From an uncultured Bacteroidales bacterium (lineage in GTDB: Bacteria; Bacteroidota; Bacteroidia; Bacteroidales; UBA932), in assembly GCA_947305815.1 (NCBI GenBank), contig CAMZEI010000005.1:1-33808 (forward strand): DNA of 33,808 bases. Reading direction: 5' to 3'. The translations under genes were made by a program, and so were the position numbers. Of the stretch, positions 7,443-15,406 are shown one piece after another (within the stretch, counting starts at the first letter, position 1; each line of letters opens with the position of its first letter). The notes below the pieces were generated by a model, which saw nothing but the letters and a program-made list of their open reading frames with translations, had not been told where the DNA came from and did not search any database.

Positions 7443-8330
7443 CTAATAATACAGGTCTTCCTTGCTCATCGAAACGAGCTTGTTTACAACAAAATAAGTG
7501 CTCAGCACACAGATCACCACGCCGCTGCTCGCCATGATGGCAAAAGTCTCCACGAGTATGCGGGGTGTCACTATCCCGGCAATCTGCCCGAACTGCCCGC
7601 GTATGAGCAGCAGCCCGGCAGAGAGCAGCAGTATTGATATGAGAGCCGCGACCAGGCCCTGCCATACCGCATCCACCATGAAAGGTCTGCGGATAAACGC
7701 ACGCGTAGCCCCGACAAGTCGCATGGTATGTATGGTGAAGCGGCGGTTGTGCACGCTCACGCGGACGGTATTGGAAATGAGCACCACGGAGATGAACAGC
7801 ATCAGAAGGATGAAAACTCCGAGCACCATCGAGATCTTGGCGAGATTCTCATTGAGTATCTCCACCAGGGACTGCTGGCAGACTACCTCATCCACAAGGG
7901 GCGAAGCCGAAAGCGCTGCCGAAACCACCTCCAGGCTGTCCGCCGAGACGTACTCAGCCTTGAGGGTGAGCTCCAGCGAAATGGGGATGGGCGAAGTCTC
8001 GAACACCTGCAGGAAATCCTCACCGAGCATGGCTTTCATCTCCTCGGTCCCCTCCTCGCGGCTCACAAGACGCGTATCGCGTATGTACGGAAGCTCCCGC
8101 ACTGTCTGCTCGTAAGCCTCGGCCTTGTGCTGGGAGACTTCCTGCTTGAGGATTACAGAGAGCTGCAGATTCTCCTTGAAGTAGTCGGAGACGCTCTTGG
8201 CGTTGAGGATAAGCAGCGACGCCACTCCGACGAGCAGCAGTACCAGGCTGATGCTCACCACGCTGGACACATAGGCACCGGCCAGGCGGCGCCTCATCAA
8301 CTTCTTTTCTTCCTTTCCCATGGCGGTCAT
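7443..8330 (-). CDS. ftsX: Cell division protein FtsX (ABC transporter permease-like)
   Basis: About 295 residues. The topology is that of FtsX: a first membrane segment (about residues 20-43), a large extracytoplasmic domain (to about residue 165), then three membrane segments, with the NTVRVSVHNRRFTIHTMRLVGAT cytoplasmic loop that contacts the ATPase FtsE. FtsEX controls peptidoglycan hydrolases at the septum; ftsE is not in this window, as is common in Bacteroidota. The frame is open to 8351, but the promoter -7 box lies at 8340-8347, so translation must start downstream of it: ATG at 8330 (MTAMGKEEKK) is chosen, with 8321 (MGKEEKK) as an alternative. Confidence 0.9.
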   Translation of the reverse strand: MTAMGKEEKKLMRRRLAGAYVSSVVSISLVLLLVGVASLLILNAKSVSDYFKENLQLSVILKQEVSQHKAEAYEQTVRELPYIRDTRLVSREEGTEEMKAMLGEDFLQVFETSPIPISLELTLKAEYVSADSLEVVSAALSASPLVDEVVCQQSLVEILNENLAKISMVLGVFILLMLFISVVLISNTVRVSVHNRRFTIHTMRLVGATRAFIRRPFMVDAVWQGLVAALISILLLSAGLLLIRGQFGQIAGIVTPRILVETFAIMASSGVVICVLSTYFVVNKLVSMSKEDLYY

Positions 8331-8339
8331 AAGAACTTC

Positions 8340-8347
8340 CAAAGATA
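8340..8347 (-). promoter_or_regulatory. -7 promoter element of the ftsX-DUF3098-uppP-lpxH unit
   Basis: The minus strand reads TATCTTTG (TAnnTTTG consensus), ending 9 nt before the ATG at 8330. This decides the start of ftsX, because the longer frame to 8351 would begin upstream of the predicted transcription start. The glgA-like promoter diverges about 30 bp away. Confidence 0.65.
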
Positions 8348-8376
8348 GCAATTATCGAAAAATCAAAAAAATTTTG

Positions 8377-8384
8377 TACCTTTG
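8377..8384 (+). promoter_or_regulatory. -7 promoter element of the GT5 glycogen synthase-like gene
   Basis: TACCTTTG fits TAnnTTTG and ends 5 nt before the ATG at 8390, so the mRNA would be leaderless or nearly so. It is divergent from the ftsX promoter; the two share an AT-rich 29-bp spacer (8348-8376). Confidence 0.65.
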
Positions 8385-8389
8385 TGCGA

Positions 8390-9211
8390 ATGTCAACTAA
8401 CGCAAATAGAGTACTTTTCGTCAACTCCGAGATATTCCCCTATCTCCCGGAGAGCCCGATAGCAAATATCGGACGATACCTCCCGCAGGGCATCCAGGAG
8501 CGCAAAAAGGAAATACGTGCCTTCATGCCGCGCTATGGCTGCATCAACGAGCGCAAGAACCAGCTCCACGAAGTCATACGCCTCAGCGGCATGAACATAA
8601 TCATGGGCGAGCTGGACAGGCCGCTCGTGATTAAGGTTGCCTCGATTTCTTCCGCACGCATACAGGTCTATTTCATAGACAACGAGGATTACTTCCACCG
8701 CAAGCAGCTGTACCGGGACACCGAAGGGAATTTCTTTACAGACAACGATGAGAGAGCAATATTCTTCGCCCGCGGCGTCATGGAGACCGTGAAGAAACTG
8801 CGCTGGGCGCCCGACGTGATACATTGCAGCGGCTGGATTTCCCAGCTCATCCCGGCTTATCTCAAGAAAGCGTATAAAGACGATCCCATTTTCTCATCCA
8901 GCAAGGTGGTACTCTCGCTCTTCGACGACACCCCTGCCGAAGCCTTCCGTGGCGACTTCGCCCACAAGGCAGTGTTCGGCGGACTCGGGCAGGACGATAT
9001 CCCCTTCCTCGCAGAGGGGCCCGATGGCATCAATCTTGCTAAAACCGCCGTCCAGTATGCCGACGGAGTGATACTCGGGTCGGAGGGGGTGAATCCCGAT
9101 GTGCTTGCCTATTGCAGCGAGCGCGGCATCCCGGTGCTGGGATTCAATCCAAAGTCCCTCGAAGACGGCAGCTACATAGATGAGTACAATGCTTTTTACG
9201 ACAGTCTTTAA
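8390..9211 (+). CDS. Glycogen/starch synthase-like protein, GT5 N-terminal domain only
   Basis: A 273-residue protein matching the N-terminal catalytic half of GT5 glycogen synthases: VLFVNSEIFPYLPESPIANIGRYLPQ (residues 8-33) resembles the ADP-glucose-binding entry region, and PDVIHCSGWISQLIPAYL (about 145-162) resembles the HxHDW-type region, with HCSGW instead of H-x-H-D-W. The C-terminal GT-B half of full enzymes (about 200 residues) is missing; short forms of this kind are common in Bacteroidota. An in-frame GTG at 8384 overlaps the promoter, so the ATG at 8390 is preferred. The DUF4270 gene starts 1 nt after its stop, a pairing seen in related genomes. Catalytic activity is uncertain. 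Confidence 0.82.
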   Translation: MSTNANRVLFVNSEIFPYLPESPIANIGRYLPQGIQERKKEIRAFMPRYGCINERKNQLHEVIRLSGMNIIMGELDRPLVIKVASISSARIQVYFIDNEDYFHRKQLYRDTEGNFFTDNDERAIFFARGVMETVKKLRWAPDVIHCSGWISQLIPAYLKKAYKDDPIFSSSKVVLSLFDDTPAEAFRGDFAHKAVFGGLGQDDIPFLAEGPDGINLAKTAVQYADGVILGSEGVNPDVLAYCSERGIPVLGFNPKSLEDGSYIDEYNAFYDSL

Positions 9212-9212
9212 G

Positions 9213-10868
9213 ATGAGTTCGCGCTTACCGGTCATCGCAGCCGCACTGCTGCTGACTGCCACTTCCTGTATAGAAATCAATTCCGGCCTCGGCGGCGACT
9301 TGATTCCGGTCGCACGCACGTACGACATTTATTCCGTCGATATCCCAATAGAGGAAATCCTCCTCAAGAAGGCAGACAGCCTCGACGCGAGGTCTACCAC
9401 CAGGATGGCCATAGGCTCCGTGAGGGACGGTGACGGATACCTCACCACCCGCGGATGTGCGGTGAGCCTCGTGCCGCTTTTCGACACTCTGGACTTCGGC
9501 ACCAACCCGGTCTTTAAGAGTTTCCATTTCAGCGCAGCGGCCGATTCCGCATCGGTAGCCGACAAGAATCAGGACGGAATACTGCAGAACGTGAGAGTGT
9601 ATGAGCTGAGCGAAGCCATCGATCCGATGTTCCCCTACGACTGCAACGCCATCCCCGCACACCTCAGCGGGACAATCACCAGCGGCACTCCTGTCGTGAA
9701 CGGTACGGATTCCCTGAGTTTCGACTTCTCCGAGAGCTTCGGAAGGCGCTTTCTCAGCATCACCCAGGCCGAGCTTGACGACATCAAGGTATACAGGAAG
9801 CGCTTCCCCGGCATCTACATTGAGACCGACAACCCCATAGGGACGGGAGGACGCATCGACCTGTATGAGCTCCAGCTCGACTACGATACTGATAACCACA
9901 CCATCGACGGCAACTTCGCCAACCTCAAATTTGAAAGCACTTATGACGGTGTGAAGAAGGACACCAGCTTCATATTCTACTTTGGAGCCACATCTATCGA
10001 GGACGATACCGATTCGCTGCTCATCAATACGACCAAGGGTAGCCTTCCTCAGATTTGCTTCAATATGTGCGGAGGACGGTCACGCCGCGAAGGTCCTGCC
10101 TCTGAATACCTCTACGCAGAAGGCTCCGGCGGACTCAAGCCCGTAATCAGCGCAAAATACATGGCCGACGAGCTCGCAGGGGCGATAGCACTCAAGGGTG
10201 GAAATCCCTCCAAGGCGTTCGTCAATCAGGCAACCATGGTGCTGCCGTTCGAGTTCCCCGAGGATGTCAGTACAATCTTCCGCTATCCCGAAGTGCTGTG
10301 CCCCAATGTCCGCATACACTATCAGGACACTACCGGAGGCGGCAGCAGGACATGCGTAAGCTATCAGGTGCTCACCGACTACAGCAACGAGAACGAGGAT
10401 AAGGGAGAGATTGACAGGTTCATGTCGCATTACGCTCCCTCGTTCACCTACCACATGAATTCCCTGCTCTCGCTGGCAAGTTCCGACCGGGAGGCCCTGG
10501 AAGGCGGCGACTACGACGTGTGGTTCCTGCCCATGGCCAACGAGACAGTCACCACCTCCTCCTCGTCATCTTCGTCGGATCTGAGCGATTACTACCAGTA
10601 TCTGGCATACCAGAGCTATTACAACAACATGTATGGTGGCTACGGCGGTTACGGCGGATATGGATATGGCGGTTACGGCTACGGCAGCGACTACTATTCC
10701 AGCTACTACTATAATTACATGCTTGCCGCAATGTATTCCAGTGGCAGCAGCACTACCACCACTTCGCTGCAGAGGGATTCCAACCGTTACTATCTGGCGC
10801 GGCTCAACGGTCCCGGCAAGGAGGCGCATCCCTTCCTGCGGGTCACCTTCTCAATCCCTAAGGATTAA
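9213..10868 (+). CDS. DUF4270 family outer-membrane/periplasmic lipoprotein
   Basis: About 551 residues. A lipoprotein signal peptide is clear: MSSRLPVIAAALLLTATSC, with Cys 19 as the lipidation site after the LTATS lipobox. The next residues (IEINSGLGGDLIPV) and the repeated beta-rich segments are typical of DUF4270, a Bacteroidota lipoprotein family of unknown function. Near the C-terminus (about nt 10549-10767) there is a low-complexity insert, a Ser run followed by Tyr/Gly-rich GGYGGYGGYGYGGYGYG and Tyr/Ser/Thr stretches, which breaks the conserved domain. The frame extends upstream to 9180, but the start at 9213 gives the signal peptide and sits 1 nt after the preceding stop. A perfect terminator follows. 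Confidence 0.87.
   Translation: MSSRLPVIAAALLLTATSCIEINSGLGGDLIPVARTYDIYSVDIPIEEILLKKADSLDARSTTRMAIGSVRDGDGYLTTRGCAVSLVPLFDTLDFGTNPVFKSFHFSAAADSASVADKNQDGILQNVRVYELSEAIDPMFPYDCNAIPAHLSGTITSGTPVVNGTDSLSFDFSESFGRRFLSITQAELDDIKVYRKRFPGIYIETDNPIGTGGRIDLYELQLDYDTDNHTIDGNFANLKFESTYDGVKKDTSFIFYFGATSIEDDTDSLLINTTKGSLPQICFNMCGGRSRREGPASEYLYAEGSGGLKPVISAKYMADELAGAIALKGGNPSKAFVNQATMVLPFEFPEDVSTIFRYPEVLCPNVRIHYQDTTGGGSRTCVSYQVLTDYSNENEDKGEIDRFMSHYAPSFTYHMNSLLSLASSDREALEGGDYDVWFLPMANETVTTSSSSSSSDLSDYYQYLAYQSYYNNMYGGYGGYGGYGYGGYGYGSDYYSSYYYNYMLAAMYSSGSSTTTTSLQRDSNRYYLARLNGPGKEAHPFLRVTFSIPKD
10635..10688 (+). repeat. Tandem GGN-TAY codon repeat in the DUF4270 gene
   Basis: Degenerate 6- and 9-bp units (ggc-tac, ggc-ggt-tac, ggc-gga-tat and similar) encode Gly/Gly-Gly-Tyr repeats. 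The third-base variation suggests the repeat is kept at the protein level rather than being a very recent expansion, although such arrays can vary in copy number by slippage. Confidence 0.7.
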
Positions 10869-10898
10869 AAAAGGTCGACCTCCCGGTCGACCTTTTTT
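10867..10898. terminator. Bidirectional intrinsic terminator between the DUF4270 gene and acpP
   Basis: The perfect inverted repeat GGTCGACC (10873-10880) and GGTCGACC (10885-10892) has a TCCC loop and is flanked by six A on the left and six T on the right, giving a 14-bp stem and a T-run in both directions. It overlaps the DUF4270 stop codon by two bases and separates two convergent genes, serving both. Confidence 0.95.
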
Positions 10899-10913
10899 CT
10901 GTCTTATTAATTA

Positions 10914-11156
10914 CTAGCCAAGTTTCTCTGCAACCTTGTCGACAGCGTCCTTGACGGTGGCGATGGTGCTGGTCTCCTCATCGGGAATCTTGATTCCGAA
11001 CACCTTCTCAAACTCCATAAGGAGCTCAACGGTGTCGAGAGAGTCTGCACCGAGGTCGTTGGTGAAATTGGCAGTCTCAGTGACTTCGGAGGGCTCAACG
11101 CCAAGCTTGTCAACGATGATGCCTTTTACCTTTGCTACGATTTCCTCGTGTTCCAT
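10914..11156 (-). CDS. acpP: Acyl carrier protein
   Basis: An 80-residue acidic four-helix protein that carries growing acyl chains on a 4'-phosphopantetheine arm. The attachment motif [26 protein letters not shown] is present, with the modified Ser at residue 39. The frame is open up to 11234, but [14 protein letters not shown] at 11156 is the family start and the upstream part holds the promoter. In many Bacteroidales acpP is followed by fabF; here it is followed by the terminator and a convergent gene, so it is monocistronic. It lies downstream of pnuC on the same strand but has its own promoter. Confidence 0.97.
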   Translation of the reverse strand: MEHEEIVAKVKGIIVDKLGVEPSEVTETANFTNDLGADSLDTVELLMEFEKVFGIKIPDEETSTIATVKDAVDKVAEKLG

Positions 11157-11211
11157 AGTAAAAAAGTTTAAGTTTATAATATTAGTACTTCTTTCAAAAC
11201 GCGTAGAGCTA

Positions 11212-11242
11212 CAAAGTAACGAAAAAATTCTCACTTATCCAA
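11212..11242 (-). promoter_or_regulatory. Predicted acpP promoter
   Basis: The minus strand has TTG (11242 to 11240), a 20-nt spacer and TTACTTTG (11219 to 11212), a one-mismatch match to TAnnTTTG. The -33 part lies inside the 3' end of pnuC. The predicted leader to acpP is about 50 nt. Confidence 0.55.
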
Positions 11243-11974
11243 ACCCTCTGACTCCCCTTCGAGGCTCAGCCTCTTCCAGATGCGTATGGCGTTGAGGCCG
11301 TTCAGCAGGTAGAAAATGTACTTGAACAGCTGCACGACCGTGTAGCTTGAGCCCTCTCCGGAGCTAAGTATGATAATCCACAGCACGATGGAGCTTATAT
11401 TGACAAGCGTCCACAGATACCACTGGTCCATATAAGCCTTCGCCATGAGTACGAGCGCCACTATATTGGCCGTAGTGACGGCGCTGTCGAAGGCCATCCT
11501 CGCCCAGTCAATATGCCCCTGCCAGCGTGCAATAAGCCACGCCAGGCCGAGCACGGCTGCATAAACCGCCACCAGCAGCACTCCCACATTGAGCCAGCCC
11601 CGGGCGGGCAGACGCCTGGCCTTCACGGCTTTTTTCACCGTTGCTCCGCGCTTGCGCCATCCGAAGAATCCTATAAACTCCATGGGCAGGAAATACAGGA
11701 TGTGCAGGCCAAGGGTCATGGGCACATTCTGGTCCAGCAGGGTGTATGAGTATATGCACACGTCGATCAGACCGAACACGAATGTGAGCAGGTTGCCGTT
11801 GGCTGACAGCACAACGCTGACCACACCCATGAGCGCACCCACGGCGGACAGGATAGTGAGGGCCGTACGGGCATCCGGCTTACCCAGATTGAGTATGCAT
11901 GAAATGGTGACGCAGGCCGTCATCCCGACCAGTAGGAAAGCGTTGAAAATCTTATTGAATGTCTGTTCTTTCAT
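11231..11974 (-). CDS. pnuC: Nicotinamide riboside transporter PnuC
   Basis: A 247-residue polytopic membrane protein of the PnuC family, facilitators for nicotinamide riboside (some members carry other vitamin precursors such as thiamine). Seven or so hydrophobic segments are visible. The substrate-site region [19 protein letters not shown] (about residues 181-199) carries the W-x-x-W-x-x-x-N motif of PnuC. Its start overlaps the end of uvrC by 23 nt, so the two are cotranscribed and probably coupled. A TPP riboswitch or TonB receptor, which would mark a thiamine (PnuT) role, is not seen here, so the specific substrate is left open. Confidence 0.88.
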   Translation of the reverse strand: MKEQTFNKIFNAFLLVGMTACVTISCILNLGKPDARTALTILSAVGALMGVVSVVLSANGNLLTFVFGLIDVCIYSYTLLDQNVPMTLGLHILYFLPMEFIGFFGWRKRGATVKKAVKARRLPARGWLNVGVLLVAVYAAVLGLAWLIARWQGHIDWARMAFDSAVTTANIVALVLMAKAYMDQWYLWTLVNISSIVLWIIILSSGEGSSYTVVQLFKYIFYLLNGLNAIRIWKRLSLEGESEGLDK

Positions 11975-13757
11975 TGAGTTGTGCCTTTATTTTGGATGCC
12001 AGCGATTTGCCCACCACACCCTCGAGGTCCTCAAGGGGTGCAGCGGCTATTCTCGCCACCGAGCCGTAATGCATGAGCAGCCGCTCCTCAGTCCTGGGGC
12101 CGACGCCCTTGATGCTCCCGAGTGCGGACTGGACCTGGGCTTTGCGGCGCAGGGACCTGTGGAAGGTGATGCCGAAGCGGTGTGCCTCGTCGCGAATCTG
12201 GGTGAGCAGCTTGAGTGCCTGGGAATTCCTGTCAAGGAACAGCGGGTAGGGGTCCCCCACCCTGATTACCTCCTCCAGGCGTTTGGCAAGACCTATTATC
12301 GTTAGCCGCTGCTCCAGACCAAGCTCGCAGAGTGCCTGCCAGGCGAAGTCGAGCTGACCCTTGCCGCCGTCAATTACTATGAGCTGAGGGAGGTCGTCCG
12401 GCGTCTCCGCCAGCATGCGAGAGTAGCGGCGCGAGACTATCTCCTTCATGGAGGCGTAGTCGTTGGCGCCTATTACGGTCTTGACCTTGAACTTGCGGTA
12501 ATCCTTCTTGGAGGGGACTCCGTCGCGGAACACCACACAGGACGCTACCGGATTGGTACCCTGAATGTTGGAGTTGTCGAAACACTCCATGTGCACCGGC
12601 AGCTCTTTCATACACAGAGCGACCCTGAGCTCCTCCAGCACACTGCGGTGGAATGCGTCCGGGTCCGTGTGCTCGCGCTGCTTGAGGGTGTTAAGATGGT
12701 ACTCGCGGGCGTTCTTCATCCCAAGCTGCAGGAGAGAGAGCTTGTCCCCCTTGACCGGGACCCTGAACGCGACACCGTCAATCTCCGTATCCGGCATGAA
12801 CGGGACTATCACCTCGTGTGCCAGGTCGCCGAACTTGGACTGGATCTCGGCGATGAATGTGCTCAGTACGGTCTCGCGGGACTCCTCGATATTGGAACGC
12901 AGGCCCAGGTTGAGCGACTGCACGATAGCGCCTCCTCGTATGCGCAGGAAGGCTCCGTAGGCATCGGGGCCGTCGAAATCGAGCGCAAACACGTCCAGAT
13001 TCACGTCCGAAGACGAGCTCACTATGGATTTGGAATAATGCTCTTCGAGAGCTTCGGCCCTCTCCTTGTAGAACTGCGCCGCTTCGAAATCGAGCATCCC
13101 GGAAGCCTCGGTCATACGGCTGCGGTATTCCGCGACAATCTCCCGGACTCCGCCTTTGAGCAGACGCACAATCTCCTCAATATCAGCTTCGTACTCCTGC
13201 TCTGAGACGGCCCCGATGCAGCAGCCCTTGCACTTCCCTAGATGGAAGTCCAGGCAGGGCCTGTATTTGCCGCGCAGGATAGCCTGCGAGTCTATCTTGA
13301 GACGGCAGGAGCGCAGCGGGTAGGTGCTGCGGAAGAAGTCCAGCAGGTAGCGCGCGTGCATCACCGAGCTGTACGGACCGAAATATCGGGAGCCGTCGTG
13401 TACTATGGTCCTGGTGAGATACACTCTCGGGAAGGGCCCGGGACTCACGCATATCCAGGGATAGGTCTTGGAGTCCTTGAGGAGGATGTTGTACTTGGGC
13501 TTATACTGCTTGATGAGGTTGTTCTCCAGCAGCAGAGCATCGCTCTCGCTGTCCACGACCGAGTACTGCAGGTCGGCTATGCGACTCACGAGCAGACGCG
13601 TCTTCATCGTGAGGCGCTCAGGCGGCACGAAATACTGCGCCACCCTCTTGGCAAGGTCCTTGGCCTTGCCTACATATATTACCTTACCCCCGGAGTCCAG
13701 GTATCTGTACACTCCGGGGGAATGAGGTAGAAGCTTTATTTTATCCTTAACGTCCAA
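11952..13757 (-). CDS. uvrC: Excinuclease ABC subunit UvrC
   Basis: A 601-residue UvrC, the dual-incision nuclease of nucleotide excision repair. Domains in order: N-terminal GIY-YIG nuclease (GVYRYLDSGGKVIYVGKAKDLAKRV, about residues 15-39), a Cys-rich segment (CLDFHLGKCKGCCIG, about 168-182), a UVR domain binding UvrB (about 200-240), an RNase H-like second nuclease (HMECFDNSNIQGTNPVAS and IVIDGGKGQLDFA), and C-terminal tandem helix-hairpin-helix (IKGVGPRTEERLLMHYGS). It overlaps the tlpA-like gene by 11 nt upstream and pnuC by 23 nt downstream. Confidence 0.97.
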   Translation of the reverse strand: MDVKDKIKLLPHSPGVYRYLDSGGKVIYVGKAKDLAKRVAQYFVPPERLTMKTRLLVSRIADLQYSVVDSESDALLLENNLIKQYKPKYNILLKDSKTYPWICVSPGPFPRVYLTRTIVHDGSRYFGPYSSVMHARYLLDFFRSTYPLRSCRLKIDSQAILRGKYRPCLDFHLGKCKGCCIGAVSEQEYEADIEEIVRLLKGGVREIVAEYRSRMTEASGMLDFEAAQFYKERAEALEEHYSKSIVSSSSDVNLDVFALDFDGPDAYGAFLRIRGGAIVQSLNLGLRSNIEESRETVLSTFIAEIQSKFGDLAHEVIVPFMPDTEIDGVAFRVPVKGDKLSLLQLGMKNAREYHLNTLKQREHTDPDAFHRSVLEELRVALCMKELPVHMECFDNSNIQGTNPVASCVVFRDGVPSKKDYRKFKVKTVIGANDYASMKEIVSRRYSRMLAETPDDLPQLIVIDGGKGQLDFAWQALCELGLEQRLTIIGLAKRLEEVIRVGDPYPLFLDRNSQALKLLTQIRDEAHRFGITFHRSLRRKAQVQSALGSIKGVGPRTEERLLMHYGSVARIAAAPLEDLEGVVGKSLASKIKAQLNERTDIQ

Positions 13758-14535
13758 GCGCCTCTGCGACAGCCTCTTCGATGGCTTCGCCGCGCAGACC
13801 CCTGCGGAGGATTACGCCGTCAGGGCTGATAAGGATGAGATGGGGGATACCGTCGACGCCGTAGATGTCGGTAGGTATCTTCTGGCAGTTGATGATCTGG
13901 GGCCAGGGGATTTCGAGATCCTTGATAGCGGCCTCGGTATCTTCGGGCTTATCCCAGACTGCAAGTCCGAGCACTCCGAAGTCCTCGCCTGCGTACTTCT
14001 CCCAGACGGCCTTGATGAAGGGGATCTCCCTCTTGCAGGGGCCGCACCATGATGCCCAGAAATCGACGAGGATGTATTTGCCCTTGCCGACGAAGTCTGA
14101 GAACTTCACACCGTCCACCTCGAAATCGGTAAATGCCTCACCTTCGGCGGTGGCCTCTATTGCGGCATAGGAATCAAGTTTGGCGATGATCCCTGCGTCC
14201 TCGCGGGCTTCCTCGGGAAGTTTTGCGAGAATGGCCTCGAACTCATCCTTGTCCATCTCGTCTGCGGCCTCCAGGAGGGCCTGGATACGAAGCTCTGTGG
14301 TAGCAAACTTGCTCTGGGCAACCTTGAGGCAGAGCTCGTTCATCTCTTCGTAGAACTTGGTTACTATGGCCTGTATCTCCTCCTGCTCCTCGAGCGCTTC
14401 AACCTTGGCCTTGACTTCATCGACTTTCTCCTCTACGAGGGCGTCGAACTCTTCGACGGTCTTGGGAAGGGCAGGTCCCTTGCATGCCGAGAGGCACAGA
14501 ATCGCTGCAGCAGCGATAAACATAATCTTTTTCAT
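13747..14535 (-). CDS. TlpA-like thioredoxin-fold lipoprotein
   Basis: A 262-residue exported protein. MKKIMFIAAAAILCLSAC is a lipoprotein signal peptide with Cys 18 as the lipidation site. Residues about 25-125 form a charged helical region (probable coiled coil), followed by a TlpA/ResA-type thioredoxin domain with the redox motif WASWCGPCKREIPF (CGPC at 164-167) and the cis-Pro loop GIPHLIL. Such proteins reduce or isomerise disulfides in the periplasm, for example in cytochrome c maturation. It lies about 90 nt downstream of rpsC on the same strand with no convincing promoter, so readthrough from the ribosomal operon is possible. Confidence 0.87.
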   Translation of the reverse strand: MKKIMFIAAAAILCLSACKGPALPKTVEEFDALVEEKVDEVKAKVEALEEQEEIQAIVTKFYEEMNELCLKVAQSKFATTELRIQALLEAADEMDKDEFEAILAKLPEEAREDAGIIAKLDSYAAIEATAEGEAFTDFEVDGVKFSDFVGKGKYILVDFWASWCGPCKREIPFIKAVWEKYAGEDFGVLGLAVWDKPEDTEAAIKDLEIPWPQIINCQKIPTDIYGVDGIPHLILISPDGVILRRGLRGEAIEEAVAEALGR

Positions 14536-14563
14536 ACTATTACGGTAATTGGTTTTACAATAA

Positions 14564-14597
14564 ATTGCCGGTCCCCCACTCTGGCGAAACCGGCAAT
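14564..14597 (-). terminator. Hairpin after rpsC, possible weak terminator or mRNA end
   Basis: A 9-bp inverted repeat, ATTGCCGGT (14564-14572) with ACCGGCAAT (14589-14597), with a 16-nt loop, lies 25 nt downstream of the rpsC stop. On the minus strand it is followed by ATTTATTGT rather than a pure T-run, so termination may be partial. It marks the place where the S10 operon would normally continue into rplP. Confidence 0.5.
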
Positions 14598-14622
14598 AAA
14601 TATAAGCTTTTTTCCAGAAAAA

Positions 14623-15405
14623 CTACTTCTGGGCGTCACGCCTGGGACGACGGTCCCCGCGATCACCACGGCCGCCACGACGGTCGCCACGGTCGGAACC
14701 GCCCCTGCGGTCACCGCCACGGCCACCACGGCCGGAAGCCTGTGCATTGGCTGCTGCCAGGGCAGCGGGAGTGAGATCCTGCTTGCCGTAGCGCTCACCA
14801 TTGCAGATCCAGACCTTGATGCCCATGGTACCCATCTGGGTGCGGGCTACTGCCAGAGCGTAGTCGATATCTGCGCGGAAGGTGTGCAGAGGGGTCCTAC
14901 CCTCTTTGAACATCTCGCTGCGTGCGATTTCGGCTCCACCTACGCGGCCGCTGATCTGAACCTTGATACCCTCGGCACCAACCCTCATCGTATTGGCGAT
15001 AGCCATCTTGATGGCGCGGCGGTAGCTCACACGACCCTCAATCTGACGGGCGATAGAGTCTGCCACGATGTTGGCGTCAACCTCGGGACGCTTCACTTCG
15101 TAGATATTGATCTGGACATCCTTCTTGGTGACCTTCTTGAGCTCTTCCTTGAGTTTGTCAACCTCTGCACCGCCCTTGCCGATGATGAAACCGGGACGTG
15201 CGGCATAGATGGTAACGGTGATGAGCTTAAGGGTCCTCTCGATAACTATCCTCGAGAGGCTGGCCTTTGCAAGACGGCCGCCGAGATACTTGCGGATTTC
15301 ATAATCTTCCGCGATCTTCTCTGCATAGTTACCACCACACCAGTTGGAATCCCAACCGCGGGTGATACCGATCCTGTTGCTGATAGGATTTGTTTTCTGT
15401 CCCAT
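14623..15405 (-). CDS. rpsC: 30S ribosomal protein S3 with RG-rich C-terminal tail
   Basis: A 260-residue S3 starting [22 protein letters not shown]. The KH type-2 domain is present ([19 protein letters not shown], about residues 70-88), as is the C-terminal domain with [14 protein letters not shown] and [13 protein letters not shown]3 lines the mRNA entry channel. After about residue 222 comes a tail of about 35-40 residues very rich in Arg, Gly and Asp (repeats such as [11 protein letters not shown] and RGDRGDRR), longer than in E. coli S3. The frame extends 11 codons upstream, but the family start is at 15405, 1 nt after rplV. The next genes are not rplP-rpmC as usual but a tlpA-like gene and uvrC. 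Confidence 0.97.
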   Translation of the reverse strand: MGQKTNPISNRIGITRGWDSNWCGGNYAEKIAEDYEIRKYLGGRLAKASLSRIVIERTLKLITVTIYAARPGFIIGKGGAEVDKLKEELKKVTKKDVQINIYEVKRPEVDANIVADSIARQIEGRVSYRRAIKMAIANTMRVGAEGIKVQISGRVGGAEIARSEMFKEGRTPLHTFRADIDYALAVARTQMGTMGIKVWICNGERYGKQDLTPAALAAANAQASGRGGRGGDRRGGSDRGDRRGGRGDRGDRRPRRDAQK

Positions 15406-15406
15406 A

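Noticed and set aside
7441..7665. Upstream extension of the DUF3098 frame to 7665
   Set aside because: The extension overlaps ftsX out of frame, has Cys/His/Arg-rich composition unlike any family, and the family-like start is at 7440.
11589..12305. Long plus-strand open frame across pnuC and uvrC
   Set aside because: It is antisense to two confidently identified genes, and its composition fits a shadow frame of GC-rich coding DNA.
14597..14604. TATATTTA on the minus strand as a promoter for the tlpA-like gene
   Set aside because: The final G of TAnnTTTG is missing and no TTG is found at the proper spacing, so I did not list it.
14623..14774. Glycine/proline-rich open frames opposite the rpsC tail
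   Set aside because: They are antisense shadows of the RG-rich codons, with no start context or family match.
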